Source of the DNA: an uncultured Gemmata sp.
Lineage (GTDB): Bacteria > Planctomycetota > Planctomycetia > Gemmatales > Gemmataceae
NCBI GenBank assembly: GCA_937924775.1
Contig: CALDUT010000005.1
Location: forward strand, 1-64,000
Direction of reading: 5' to 3'
Length of the DNA: 64,000 bases
Below are positions 56,513-64,000 of the stretch, piece after piece. Numbering within the stretch: the stretch's first letter is position 1; each line of letters starts with the position of its first letter. The notes under the pieces are model-generated. The model saw nothing but the letters and a program-made list of their open reading frames with translations, did no database searches and had not been told where the DNA came from. Both the position numbers and the translations under genes were made by a program.

Positions 56513-57535
56513 ATGGAATCACTGTCCATGCCACGTGTCTTGGTGGCCCCCGCGCCGTTACGGGAAATCGAGTTTGTCTACGGTCCGATTCTGCGCGAAG
56601 CCGGTTTGACCATCGAATATCCGCCGCGGAACGATTGTCGCACCGAGTTGCAGATGAGCGAAGCTGAGCTGCTGGTCCAGTTGCCTGGATGTGTGGCTTC
56701 ATTAGCCGGCAGTGAACCCTACACCCGGGCAGTGATCGAAAAAGCGGCGGCGGCGGGGTTAAAAGTCATCGCCCGGGCCGGTGTGGGTTATGACGCGGTG
56801 GATCTAGCGGCGGCCACCGATTGTGGGGTGGTGGTCTGCTACGCCCCCGGGACCAATCAGGAGGCGGTCGCGGAACATACCTTCATGCTCATGTTGGGGC
56901 TGGTTCGTAAACTGCGTGAGCAGGATACCGAAATCCGCCGCGGGCTCTGGCCCCGCCGTGCTGTCGGGCATCTTCGCGGTAAAACCTTAGGTATTATTGG
57001 TTTAGGGCGAATCGGCAAAGCCGTGGCCCAAAGGGCCATTCCGTTTGGTCTCCGAGTGATCGCAACCGACATTGCCCCGGATGAGGTGTTTGCGAAACAC
57101 TATGGGATAACGTTCGTGCCGCTGGAGGAACTATTACGAACAGCCGATATTGTCACACTCCATGTTCCCAAAACTCCCTTAACCCGGAATCTGATCCATC
57201 GCGATACATTGGCCCTCATGAAACCGACGGCGTATCTCATCAACACCTCCCGCGGTGGGGTCGTGAAGGAGAGCGATCTTTATGAAGCCCTGACGGCCCA
57301 ACGCATTGCCGGGGCCGGGCTGGATGTTTACGAAACTGAACCGCCTGGGGACAATCCGTTGTTTCAGCTCGATAATATTCTGGTAACCGCCCATACTGCG
57401 GGTGTGGACGAACGCTCACGGCAAGAAATGGCCCGTGTACCGGCTCAAGCCATCGTCCAACTCCTGGCGGGGCAGTGGCCTGCGGAATGGATTGTCAACC
57501 CCCAAGTTCGGGAGAAATTCTTTTCCCGCTACTAA
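56513..57535 (+). CDS. D-2-hydroxyacid dehydrogenase, phosphoglycerate dehydrogenase-like
   Basis: The protein is 340 residues from ATG 56513, and ATG 56528 is an alternative. It has a split catalytic domain and a Rossmann domain with LGIIGLGRIGKAVAQRAIPF. The family residues Arg (LINTSRGGVVKES), Glu (YETEPPGDNP) and His (VTAHTAGVDERSRQEMAR) are present. LKVIARAGVGYDAVDLAAAT is also typical. There is no C-terminal ACT domain, so if it is a SerA type it is a short form, and other 2-hydroxyacid substrates are equally possible. Confidence 0.9.
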   Translation: MESLSMPRVLVAPAPLREIEFVYGPILREAGLTIEYPPRNDCRTELQMSEAELLVQLPGCVASLAGSEPYTRAVIEKAAAAGLKVIARAGVGYDAVDLAAATDCGVVVCYAPGTNQEAVAEHTFMLMLGLVRKLREQDTEIRRGLWPRRAVGHLRGKTLGIIGLGRIGKAVAQRAIPFGLRVIATDIAPDEVFAKHYGITFVPLEELLRTADIVTLHVPKTPLTRNLIHRDTLALMKPTAYLINTSRGGVVKESDLYEALTAQRIAGAGLDVYETEPPGDNPLFQLDNILVTAHTAGVDERSRQEMARVPAQAIVQLLAGQWPAEWIVNPQVREKFFSRY

Positions 57536-57562
57536 CTGACTTTCTGAGGGCCTCGGTCGCCA

Positions 57563-58498
57563 ATGTCGGATGTAATCGAAATCGACCGATTGGTCGTGCG
57601 CTATCGCGGCAAAACCGCACTCGATGGCCTTTCCCTGAAGGTTCCTCAGGGTGCAGTCTATGCCTTTTTGGGGGATAATGGGGCGGGCAAAACCACCACG
57701 ATGAAGGTTCTCACCGGGTTGGTCCCGCCGGAAAGCGGCCGGGCCCGCATTTTGGGGCTGGATTGTTGGGGCCGAGCCACAGAATTGCGGCATCGCGTGG
57801 GTTACATGCCCGAACGGCCCCGTTTCTACGATTGGATGACCATCGGTGAGATCGGTTGGTTCACCGCGGCGTTCCACAAACCCGGCTTTCTTGCTCGCTA
57901 CCGCGAATGGGCCGAACGCTTGGGCCTCGATCTGACCAAACGACTCAAAGATCTTTCCAAAGGAGGCTATGCCCGGGTCGGTTTGGCTTTGGCCTTGGCC
58001 CCCAATCCGGAGGTGTTACTGCTCGACGAACCCACGTCCGGTCTCGACCTCCTCACCCGCCGGGAATTCCTCGCCAGTCTGGCCGATTTGGCGTCCGCGG
58101 GGCGTACCATCTTCATCACCAGCCACTCCATCGCTGAGCTTGAACGGGCCTGCACACATGTGGGCCTGCTGCGTGATGGGCAGATGATATTGTCGGCAAC
58201 GCTCGAAGAAGTGCGGAAAAAAATCCGCCGGGTCAGCCTACGCTTTACCGATGCTCCCCCGGATACGGCCAGATTGGGAACCGTGCTGGAAAAAAACGGT
58301 ACGGGCCGCTTCTGGCAAGTACTGCTCCAAGACCCGGACCCGGAAGCTCTCGCTGCCCTCCGCCGCCGCTCCGACCTCACCGACTTTGAGGATGTTCCCG
58401 TGTCGCTGGAAGAGGTTTACGCAGGTTTGATGGCCCGTCCGCGGAATGCCAGCGAAAATGGGTCGCTGCCACCGTTGGTACGCAAAGTCGAGGGGTAG
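57563..58498 (+). CDS. ABC transporter ATP-binding protein
   Basis: This 311-residue ATPase has Walker A GDNGAGKTTTMKVL and a Q-loop region VGYMPERPRFYDWM. The signature LSKGGYARVGLALAL is non-canonical (SKGGY in place of SGGQ), as is common in ABC-2 type exporters. Walker B is VLLLDEPTSGLD and the H-loop is ITSHSIAELE. It pairs with the permease gene that starts 122 bases downstream. Confidence 0.94.
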   Translation: MSDVIEIDRLVVRYRGKTALDGLSLKVPQGAVYAFLGDNGAGKTTTMKVLTGLVPPESGRARILGLDCWGRATELRHRVGYMPERPRFYDWMTIGEIGWFTAAFHKPGFLARYREWAERLGLDLTKRLKDLSKGGYARVGLALALAPNPEVLLLDEPTSGLDLLTRREFLASLADLASAGRTIFITSHSIAELERACTHVGLLRDGQMILSATLEEVRKKIRRVSLRFTDAPPDTARLGTVLEKNGTGRFWQVLLQDPDPEALAALRRRSDLTDFEDVPVSLEEVYAGLMARPRNASENGSLPPLVRKVEG

Positions 58499-58620
58499 CT
58501 GGACTCGCGGTCCGCAGTACGCATTCGTCGTGGCAGAGTGCCCACCAGATGCGACAACTCCACCCTCCGCGTTTCCGGCGGCACAATGGCCATTTCATAT
58601 CTCGATCGTGAGGAATTGAC

Positions 58621-61600
58621 GTGATCCGGGCGATGATTTGGAAAGAATTGTGTGAGCAAGGCCTGATCATATTCATGTTAGCAGCCTTAGGAAGTGGGTT
58701 ATTGATCGCAGCCGCGATGTTCGCTGATCCGCCCTCGCCCACGGCGTCGCCTGGAGATGTTATTGCCGCGTTGGGTATGGGCAAACTCCTGATGGTCATG
58801 CTGATCGTCACTGCGGGGATGGTGTGTGGGGGGGTGCTTTTCGCCGCTGAACGAGAATCCGGTACGATGCCCTTTCTCGATGCCTTGCCCTGTCCGCGTC
58901 GTGGGCTGTGGTGGGCGAAAGTTGTAGCGGGTCTGGTCTTGATCACGATGGAGGGGTCATTGCTGGCCGCGATCGCTTTGCTGGCCGGCATCGTCGATGC
59001 TATGGATGTGGGCCGTTTGGTAATTTACGCGATGATGGCCTTTGCCTGGGGTGTTTTCGGCTCCACCCACGCCCGGACCACCCTTGGCGCGGTGGGATTG
59101 GGCATTCCCGCAGCGACCTTGGCCACCTTCGTGTTTCTTTTCCCCATCACTTTGTTGTTCTCCCCCACCGGCAATGGGGTCCACCGCACTTTGGGGTGGC
59201 TGCTGTTTGAAATCCTGATGGTGATAACCCCGCTAGGACTGTCACTGTGGTGGTTCACCGCGCCGGACCGACAACGGCTGGCCAATGAAAGCGAACGCCC
59301 CGGCCAAGGGTTGATCCACGAGTTGCCGGTGTCGTCTCGCGCGGCCGGTTGGGGGCTTTCCGCGACCGCTTGGTTGGCGTATCGGCAGCTCCGCGGACCG
59401 ATATTGGTTTTGTCCCTGTTCGCTCTACTGTTCGGTTTCGGTTTTTTCGTTCCGGGAATTCGCCCGGTGTTTGTTTGGCCACCCGTGGCGTTGATTGCAG
59501 GGGTGATTGTCGGAGTGATGGTTTTTGGCGATGAACAATCGAACCGTCTGCAAGCATTTTGGGGGGAGTTCCGCTTGCCCCTCGGTCGGACCTGGGGGGT
59601 GAAGATCGCGGTGGCTGGCAGTGGCTTGGTGTTGCTGTTGGTCGTGTTGGCCTTGCCGCTATTTGTGCGTTCGCAAATCCAATCCGGGAGTTACGCGTAC
59701 CATGCCTCGGTACTCTCGAAAATGTTCCAAAGCCGGCTCTTTGATGAATTGGGTTGGTTTCGGTGGAAGTATTTGGTGGTCCCGGCGGTGTATGGTTTTG
59801 TTTTTGGCCATGTGTGCGGGTTATTGTTTCGCAAAATGGTGGTGGCCTGCGGTGTGGCAGCGATGCTGAGCGGGGTTGTCGCGGCCTTGTGGATCCCTTC
59901 GTTGCTGGCTGGTGGGGTAAAAAATTGGCAACTGTGGTCACCGGCTTTTGTGATACTTTTGGCGGGGCGTTGGCTCCTGCGGCCGTGGAGTGCCGAACGG
60001 CTCTTGAATCGGGGATCCCAGTGGCGGCTCGGAGTCACAGCGGCCGTGGCCTTGATCACCCTGACTGGGGCCTTGCTCTTTCGTGTTTGGGAGATTCCCG
60101 ACGACCCGCAAGGGGAAGATGATCTCGCCTTTGTTGCCTCTCTTCCATCCTACGATGCAAACCTCGGCGGGCGCGAATTCCGTGTCGCGGCGGAACGCTT
60201 CAATCGCGTGGTCGCCGCCATGCCCGACATCAAATTGCCCAAGGACAACCAACACCGTTTACGGATGGAAGATCGGCTGGATGCCCTCATTCGCATGGAT
60301 TGGGACCGGCCGGAACCAGAACTCATCGATTGGCTAGAGCGCGTCTATGCGGCTCCCCCGACCATGGCGGCGGAAGAACCGTGGCACCGCCTCGCCGCCA
60401 CCGCGGCGGAACATCCCATTGGCTGCTACGATCATCCGTTGCTGGTCAACACGATGGCCACCACCGTGATGGCCATGGAAAACGCCCGTAAGATGGCTCT
60501 TGCGCTTCTGTTACGCGGATTACAGCAGCAGTCGCAGGGTGGGGATTCCGCGGCGTTTGTTCCGGCGTTACAGATAGTGTTAAAACTCTGTCAGAACATC
60601 CGTTACGGGGGGGGGGCCATCGCCCTCGATGCCAGCATGGAAATCGAACGCCGCGCCCTTGATGCGGCTGATGTTTGGCTGATGCAACTGCCCAGCGGCT
60701 ATCCGCATCCAATTCAGGACGTGGTACACATTCTCACCGCCCACGACGACCCCCAGCCCTTCAACCCACGGCCCCATATCCTCGCCGATCGCTATGTGAT
60801 GCGGGAGATGACGGCGGCCCCGGGGCAAATGCTCTTCCCCAACACCAGCAACGCCTCCCGTGAGGACAACAATCCCGAAGGGGAACTGCTGGCCTTTGCG
60901 TGGGCAGTGCCTTGGGAACGGGAACGTACACGTCGGCTGATAGGCCTGCCGCTGGATTTTCCCCGCGAACGCTATATCAGCTTCGCAATCGGGCGGCCCG
61001 GTATCACCCAGCTTTTCGCCCGTATCCGGGGCATCCTCGATGCCGAAGAGCGCGAAATGTACATTCGCACGCTCCGGCGGGCCACCCTTCTCAAATTCGC
61101 CCTACGCGCTTATCACGAAATCCACGGGACATTCCCACCGGAGCTGGATCAATTGGTGGCTGCTGGCATTCTTGGGACACTTCCAGCCGATCCGTTCCGC
61201 GACGGTCACACTTTCGGATATCGCATCTCGCCCGGGGAGCGGCTCCGCGGACCGGGCCGCTTCGGACCGATGGGCCGGCCTGAACTGTTCACCGAAATGG
61301 CTATCGAACCGGGGCGCGTTCTCCTGTGGAGTGTAGGCGTTGATGGCATCGATCAGGGCGGCAAGTCGCTGCCGGGGGCCTCCCGAACCGAAGACATTGT
61401 CTTTCTGTTGCCACCGGACGACTACAAACGTTCTGCGAACAACCTACGGCAGATCGGCCATGCCTTCCACAAAGCGGCCAAGTCGCCGACTCAAGCGTTT
61501 CCCGGGGATATTGCCGATGCCCAGGGCAGGCCACTGCTGAGTTGGCGTGTGGCTCTCCTACCCCATCTGGGTTATGATAAGTTATACGAGCAATTCCGGC

Positions 61601-62031
61601 TGGATGAACCGTGGGACAGCCCCCACAACCGGACACTCATTCCCCAGATGCCGGCGATCTACCACCCGGGGCGAGGCGAGGGCCGATGGGGTGAAACCGT
61701 CTACCAGCGTTTCCGGGGGCCGCGAACTGCTCACGATCCCGCAGCCCAGACCCATCCCCCGACCATCCCCGATGGAGCTGATAACACCTTGCTGGTGTGC
61801 GAAGCCCGAACCCCTGTAATTTGGACCCAGCCCGCGGATATTCCGTACGATCCCGATCAGGCGTTGCCAGCGCTTGGGGGGATTTTCGACGATGGGGATT
61901 TCCACGTTTTGGTGTGTGATGGCGCGGTGTATCGCCTGCGCCGCGATGCTAGCGAAGAGGAAGTGAAAAAACTGATTGTCACCAACGATGGCAAGAAGGT
62001 CGATTTTGAAAAAATTCTCCGCCACCCCTGA
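58621..62031 (+). CDS. ABC-2 type permease fused to a DUF1559-like C-terminus
   Basis: The protein is 1136 residues from GTG 58621. The N-terminal half (to about residue 485) has about a dozen membrane helices of an ABC-2 permease, starting IRAMIWKELCEQGLIIFMLA, with GGVLFAAERESGTMPFLDAL typical of the family. A soluble middle (about 500-900) has no recognised domain. Residues about 945-1110 resemble DUF1559: RSANNLRQIGHAFHKAA, LLSWRVALLPHLGYDKLYEQ, WDSPHNRTLIPQMP, TIPDGADNTLLVCEA, and the closing FHVLVCDGAVYRL. DUF1559 proteins usually have a pilin-like start, so joining its tail to a permease is unusual. Confidence 0.85.
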   Translation: MIRAMIWKELCEQGLIIFMLAALGSGLLIAAAMFADPPSPTASPGDVIAALGMGKLLMVMLIVTAGMVCGGVLFAAERESGTMPFLDALPCPRRGLWWAKVVAGLVLITMEGSLLAAIALLAGIVDAMDVGRLVIYAMMAFAWGVFGSTHARTTLGAVGLGIPAATLATFVFLFPITLLFSPTGNGVHRTLGWLLFEILMVITPLGLSLWWFTAPDRQRLANESERPGQGLIHELPVSSRAAGWGLSATAWLAYRQLRGPILVLSLFALLFGFGFFVPGIRPVFVWPPVALIAGVIVGVMVFGDEQSNRLQAFWGEFRLPLGRTWGVKIAVAGSGLVLLLVVLALPLFVRSQIQSGSYAYHASVLSKMFQSRLFDELGWFRWKYLVVPAVYGFVFGHVCGLLFRKMVVACGVAAMLSGVVAALWIPSLLAGGVKNWQLWSPAFVILLAGRWLLRPWSAERLLNRGSQWRLGVTAAVALITLTGALLFRVWEIPDDPQGEDDLAFVASLPSYDANLGGREFRVAAERFNRVVAAMPDIKLPKDNQHRLRMEDRLDALIRMDWDRPEPELIDWLERVYAAPPTMAAEEPWHRLAATAAEHPIGCYDHPLLVNTMATTVMAMENARKMALALLLRGLQQQSQGGDSAAFVPALQIVLKLCQNIRYGGGAIALDASMEIERRALDAADVWLMQLPSGYPHPIQDVVHILTAHDDPQPFNPRPHILADRYVMREMTAAPGQMLFPNTSNASREDNNPEGELLAFAWAVPWERERTRRLIGLPLDFPRERYISFAIGRPGITQLFARIRGILDAEEREMYIRTLRRATLLKFALRAYHEIHGTFPPELDQLVAAGILGTLPADPFRDGHTFGYRISPGERLRGPGRFGPMGRPELFTEMAIEPGRVLLWSVGVDGIDQGGKSLPGASRTEDIVFLLPPDDYKRSANNLRQIGHAFHKAAKSPTQAFPGDIADAQGRPLLSWRVALLPHLGYDKLYEQFRLDEPWDSPHNRTLIPQMPAIYHPGRGEGRWGETVYQRFRGPRTAHDPAAQTHPPTIPDGADNTLLVCEARTPVIWTQPADIPYDPDQALPALGGIFDDGDFHVLVCDGAVYRLRRDASEEEVKKLIVTNDGKKVDFEKILRHP

Positions 62032-62128
62032 TGGCCATTGCCTCGATGCAAGCGTGAGAGCTCACCTCCCTGGTCAATTCCGGGATTCTGTGAGGTGAAT
62101 TCACGGCGGCTGCATTGGCAGGCAGACG

Positions 62129-64000
62129 TCACGGAATCAGGATGAATTCCTTGGTGTTGAAGAGGACATGGGCCAAATCCGCCCAGGCCTGAGGATGATC
62201 GGCCCGGCCGTACTCTGCGGCTTGGGCCGCGAGGAAATCGCGAGTCAGAGTCAGCTCTTCCGTGGTCGGCGGGCGGCCCAACGCGGCTTCGTACATTCTC
62301 TGCACGCGGCGTTCGGGCGTTTCCTCCTTGGCCGCCAAAATGCGGTTAGCCCACAACTCCGCCTGTTGCCGCACAAACGGGTTGTTGAGCATCACCAAAG
62401 CCTGAGCCGGAACGTTCGACACCGTTCGCCGACCAATCGTCGTAAAGGGTGTGGGGTAGTCGAATGCGGTGAACATAGGATTGAGGAAGTTCCGCCGGAC
62501 TTGCAAGTAGATACTGCGGCGGCCGTGACCGTCGAGCGGGCCACTGGCGGGCCGTCCACGTCCCACTTGGTGGCTCGTCAAGTAGGGTAACACTCCCGGG
62601 CCTTCCTGGGTACGATCCAAACGCCCACTGACGGCCAACATTGCGTCGCGAATCACTTCGGCCTCCAACCGTTTGACATTCTGCCGATGGAGTAAGCGGT
62701 TCTGCGGATCGGCGACCTGCGCTCGGGTCGCGAGTTCGACAGGGGGTACCGAGGATTGACGGTACGCCGCGGACAACACCATCAGCCGGTGCAGAGCTTT
62801 CAACGACCATTGCTTCGCCATCAGCTCGCTGGCCAACCAATCGAGCAACTCCGGGTGCGTGGGCGGCTGACCCTGATGGCCGAAATCGTCCGGGGTGCGA
62901 ACAAGCCCCTCGCCAAAGTGATGCTTCCACAAACGATTGACGATCACCCGGGCCACCAATGGGTTTTGCGGGTCGATAACGGTCTGTGCCAATTCCCACC
63001 GCCCACTGCCGGTGGTGGAAAAGGGGGGATACCCAAAGACGGTGAGCGTGCCCCGGGGAACTTCGTCGCCCAACGACCGATGATGACCGCGAATGAACAC
63101 CCGTTGGTTGATCCCCGTACCCTCACGCATGGTCGGAGCACGGACCGGCGCTGGGATTTTTGCTTCCAGCTCCTGGATGCGTTGGATGAGAGCTTGAATC
63201 TCGTCAGCGGTTGCGTTGGGGAGGGTCGGTAGCAGCACTTTCCCACCGGGTTCCGATCGCGGCGGCGTATCCGTGAACCATGCTTCGCGGATGGCCACCC
63301 AACCCGGCCCATCATCAAGCAATTCTAAATACGCGGATTCGCCGGTCCACATCCGCAAGTCAAAGGTCATCCACCGAAGCTCCTCCCCATGATGGATGGC
63401 TTGGGCTAACCCGCCATAGATGGGATTTTGAATCAATTGCAGGCCATTGAGAATGACGCGGGCCCGCCCGTGCCGACCCGCAACGCGAATGGCCAAATAT
63501 GGTTGCGTGATGGTGAATGTCGGCGAACGCAGCTCGCCACTGAGCTTCTCGACTTCGCGGCCCGAATGCGGGAAACCCGGTCCAGCACCGTCGCGAAACG
63601 CCAAACCGCTGGTGTCCCACCGGGTGCGCCAATCTGGGTCAAAGGTTTCCCACGCCACGGCTTTCTCGCTGGGTGCCCGCGGAACCGAAACCAGCGTCGG
63701 GCTCGCAGGAGGAGCCAGCTGGGCGAGTTTGGTACGCAATTCGCGCAGCTCATCCAGCTGACGAATAACCGGGGCCGGGTCGCTGACATCGGTATGGTTG
63801 TAGCGGGAACTCGCGAGAATCCCAAAGAGGGCGTAATAGTCCTTGGTGCTGATCGGATCGAACTTATGGTCGTGGCAACGGGCACAGGCGAGGGTCAGGC
63901 CGAAAATGGCTTTTCCAAAAACGTCGATCTGATTGTCGATACGGTCGGCATATTCGGCCCGAGAATCCACCGGCGAATGTTTCGCCTCTCCCAACCACCA
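62129..64000 (-). CDS. DUF1549/DUF1553 protein, N-terminus cut by window edge
   Basis: The gene enters from the right edge, so at least its cytochrome-like start is missing. In the visible 621 or more residues, the DUF1549 end has [21 protein letters not shown] beta-rich insertion follows (about residues 110-250). The DUF1553 domain shows [52 protein letters not shown] and NVPAQALVMLNNPFVRQQAE. It is a paralogue of 27769-30255 with the same overall plan. A DUF1501 gene would be expected nearby outside the window. Confidence 0.92.
   Translation of the reverse strand, partial: WWLGEAKHSPVDSRAEYADRIDNQIDVFGKAIFGLTLACARCHDHKFDPISTKDYYALFGILASSRYNHTDVSDPAPVIRQLDELRELRTKLAQLAPPASPTLVSVPRAPSEKAVAWETFDPDWRTRWDTSGLAFRDGAGPGFPHSGREVEKLSGELRSPTFTITQPYLAIRVAGRHGRARVILNGLQLIQNPIYGGLAQAIHHGEELRWMTFDLRMWTGESAYLELLDDGPGWVAIREAWFTDTPPRSEPGGKVLLPTLPNATADEIQALIQRIQELEAKIPAPVRAPTMREGTGINQRVFIRGHHRSLGDEVPRGTLTVFGYPPFSTTGSGRWELAQTVIDPQNPLVARVIVNRLWKHHFGEGLVRTPDDFGHQGQPPTHPELLDWLASELMAKQWSLKALHRLMVLSAAYRQSSVPPVELATRAQVADPQNRLLHRQNVKRLEAEVIRDAMLAVSGRLDRTQEGPGVLPYLTSHQVGRGRPASGPLDGHGRRSIYLQVRRNFLNPMFTAFDYPTPFTTIGRRTVSNVPAQALVMLNNPFVRQQAELWANRILAAKEETPERRVQRMYEAALGRPPTTEELTLTRDFLAAQAAEYGRADHPQAWADLAHVLFNTKEFILIP

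Overview
The window looks like a chromosome segment of a Planctomycetota bacterium, probably Gemmataceae-like. The phylum call rests on the pairing of DUF1549/DUF1553 cytochrome-type proteins with a DUF1501 protein, a DUF1559-type C-terminus, an ECF sigma factor followed by a FecR/WD40 protein, and several large Hanks-type kinases. The family-level call is inference.

Layout. (1) 1-778: the trailing end of a CRISPR array, 11 identical 36-base repeats, entering from the left edge. (2) 779-2026: insertion-sequence debris, namely a decayed IS3-type transposase and an IS5-type fragment, bracketed by a 22-base perfect inverted repeat whose right arm is the 3' end of a kinase gene. (3) 1986-10459, all minus strand: a compact cluster that I read as a bilin/phycobiliprotein-like system. 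In transcription order it holds a Ser/Thr kinase, a degenerate histidine kinase, a [2Fe-2S] ferredoxin, two V4R-domain proteins, two phycobiliprotein-like globins, a heme oxygenase and a ferredoxin-Ser/Thr kinase fusion. No ferredoxin-dependent bilin reductase is visible. This is the most interesting part of the window. (4) 10460-11750: an AT-rich gene-free stretch, a terminator hairpin and a small secreted Spy/CpxP-like protein. (5) 11987-18566, minus strand: a complete type III-B CRISPR effector operon in the order cmr1-cmr2-cmr3-cmr4-cmr5-cmr6. Every gene is broken by in-frame stops and/or frameshifts, and the Cas10 palm motif reads GRDD instead of GGDD. The array repeats are nevertheless perfect.

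(6) 18882-32358: ECF sigma factor and FecR/WD40 protein, sugar isomerase-like protein, carbamoylputrescine amidase, acetyl-CoA synthetase, two short-chain dehydrogenases, a DUF1501 plus PSCyt1/DUF1549/DUF1553 pair, and a conserved protein of unknown function. (7) 32431-40986: two parvulin-type peptidyl-prolyl isomerases, a tyrosine phosphatase overlapping an LptF/G-type permease, a DUF486 membrane protein, an RluD-type pseudouridine synthase, a membrane-anchored helical protein, FtsY and a small CxxCH protein. (8) 41162-47327: arginine biosynthesis (argB, argD, argF), RNase PH, an unknown protein and TrpS. (9) 47587-64000: a large membrane Ser/Thr kinase, an overlapping obg-coaX-MnmE-like GTPase operon, ArgS, RsfS, a D-2-hydroxyacid dehydrogenase, an ABC ATPase with a permease fused to a DUF1559-like tail, and a DUF1549/DUF1553 protein cut by the right edge.

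Working together: the ferredoxin is a plausible electron donor for the heme oxygenase. The globins and V4R proteins could hold or move the bilin, and the ferredoxin-kinase and the other kinases could turn pigment or redox state into phosphorylation. That chain is inference from domain content and gene order. I found no tRNA or rRNA genes.
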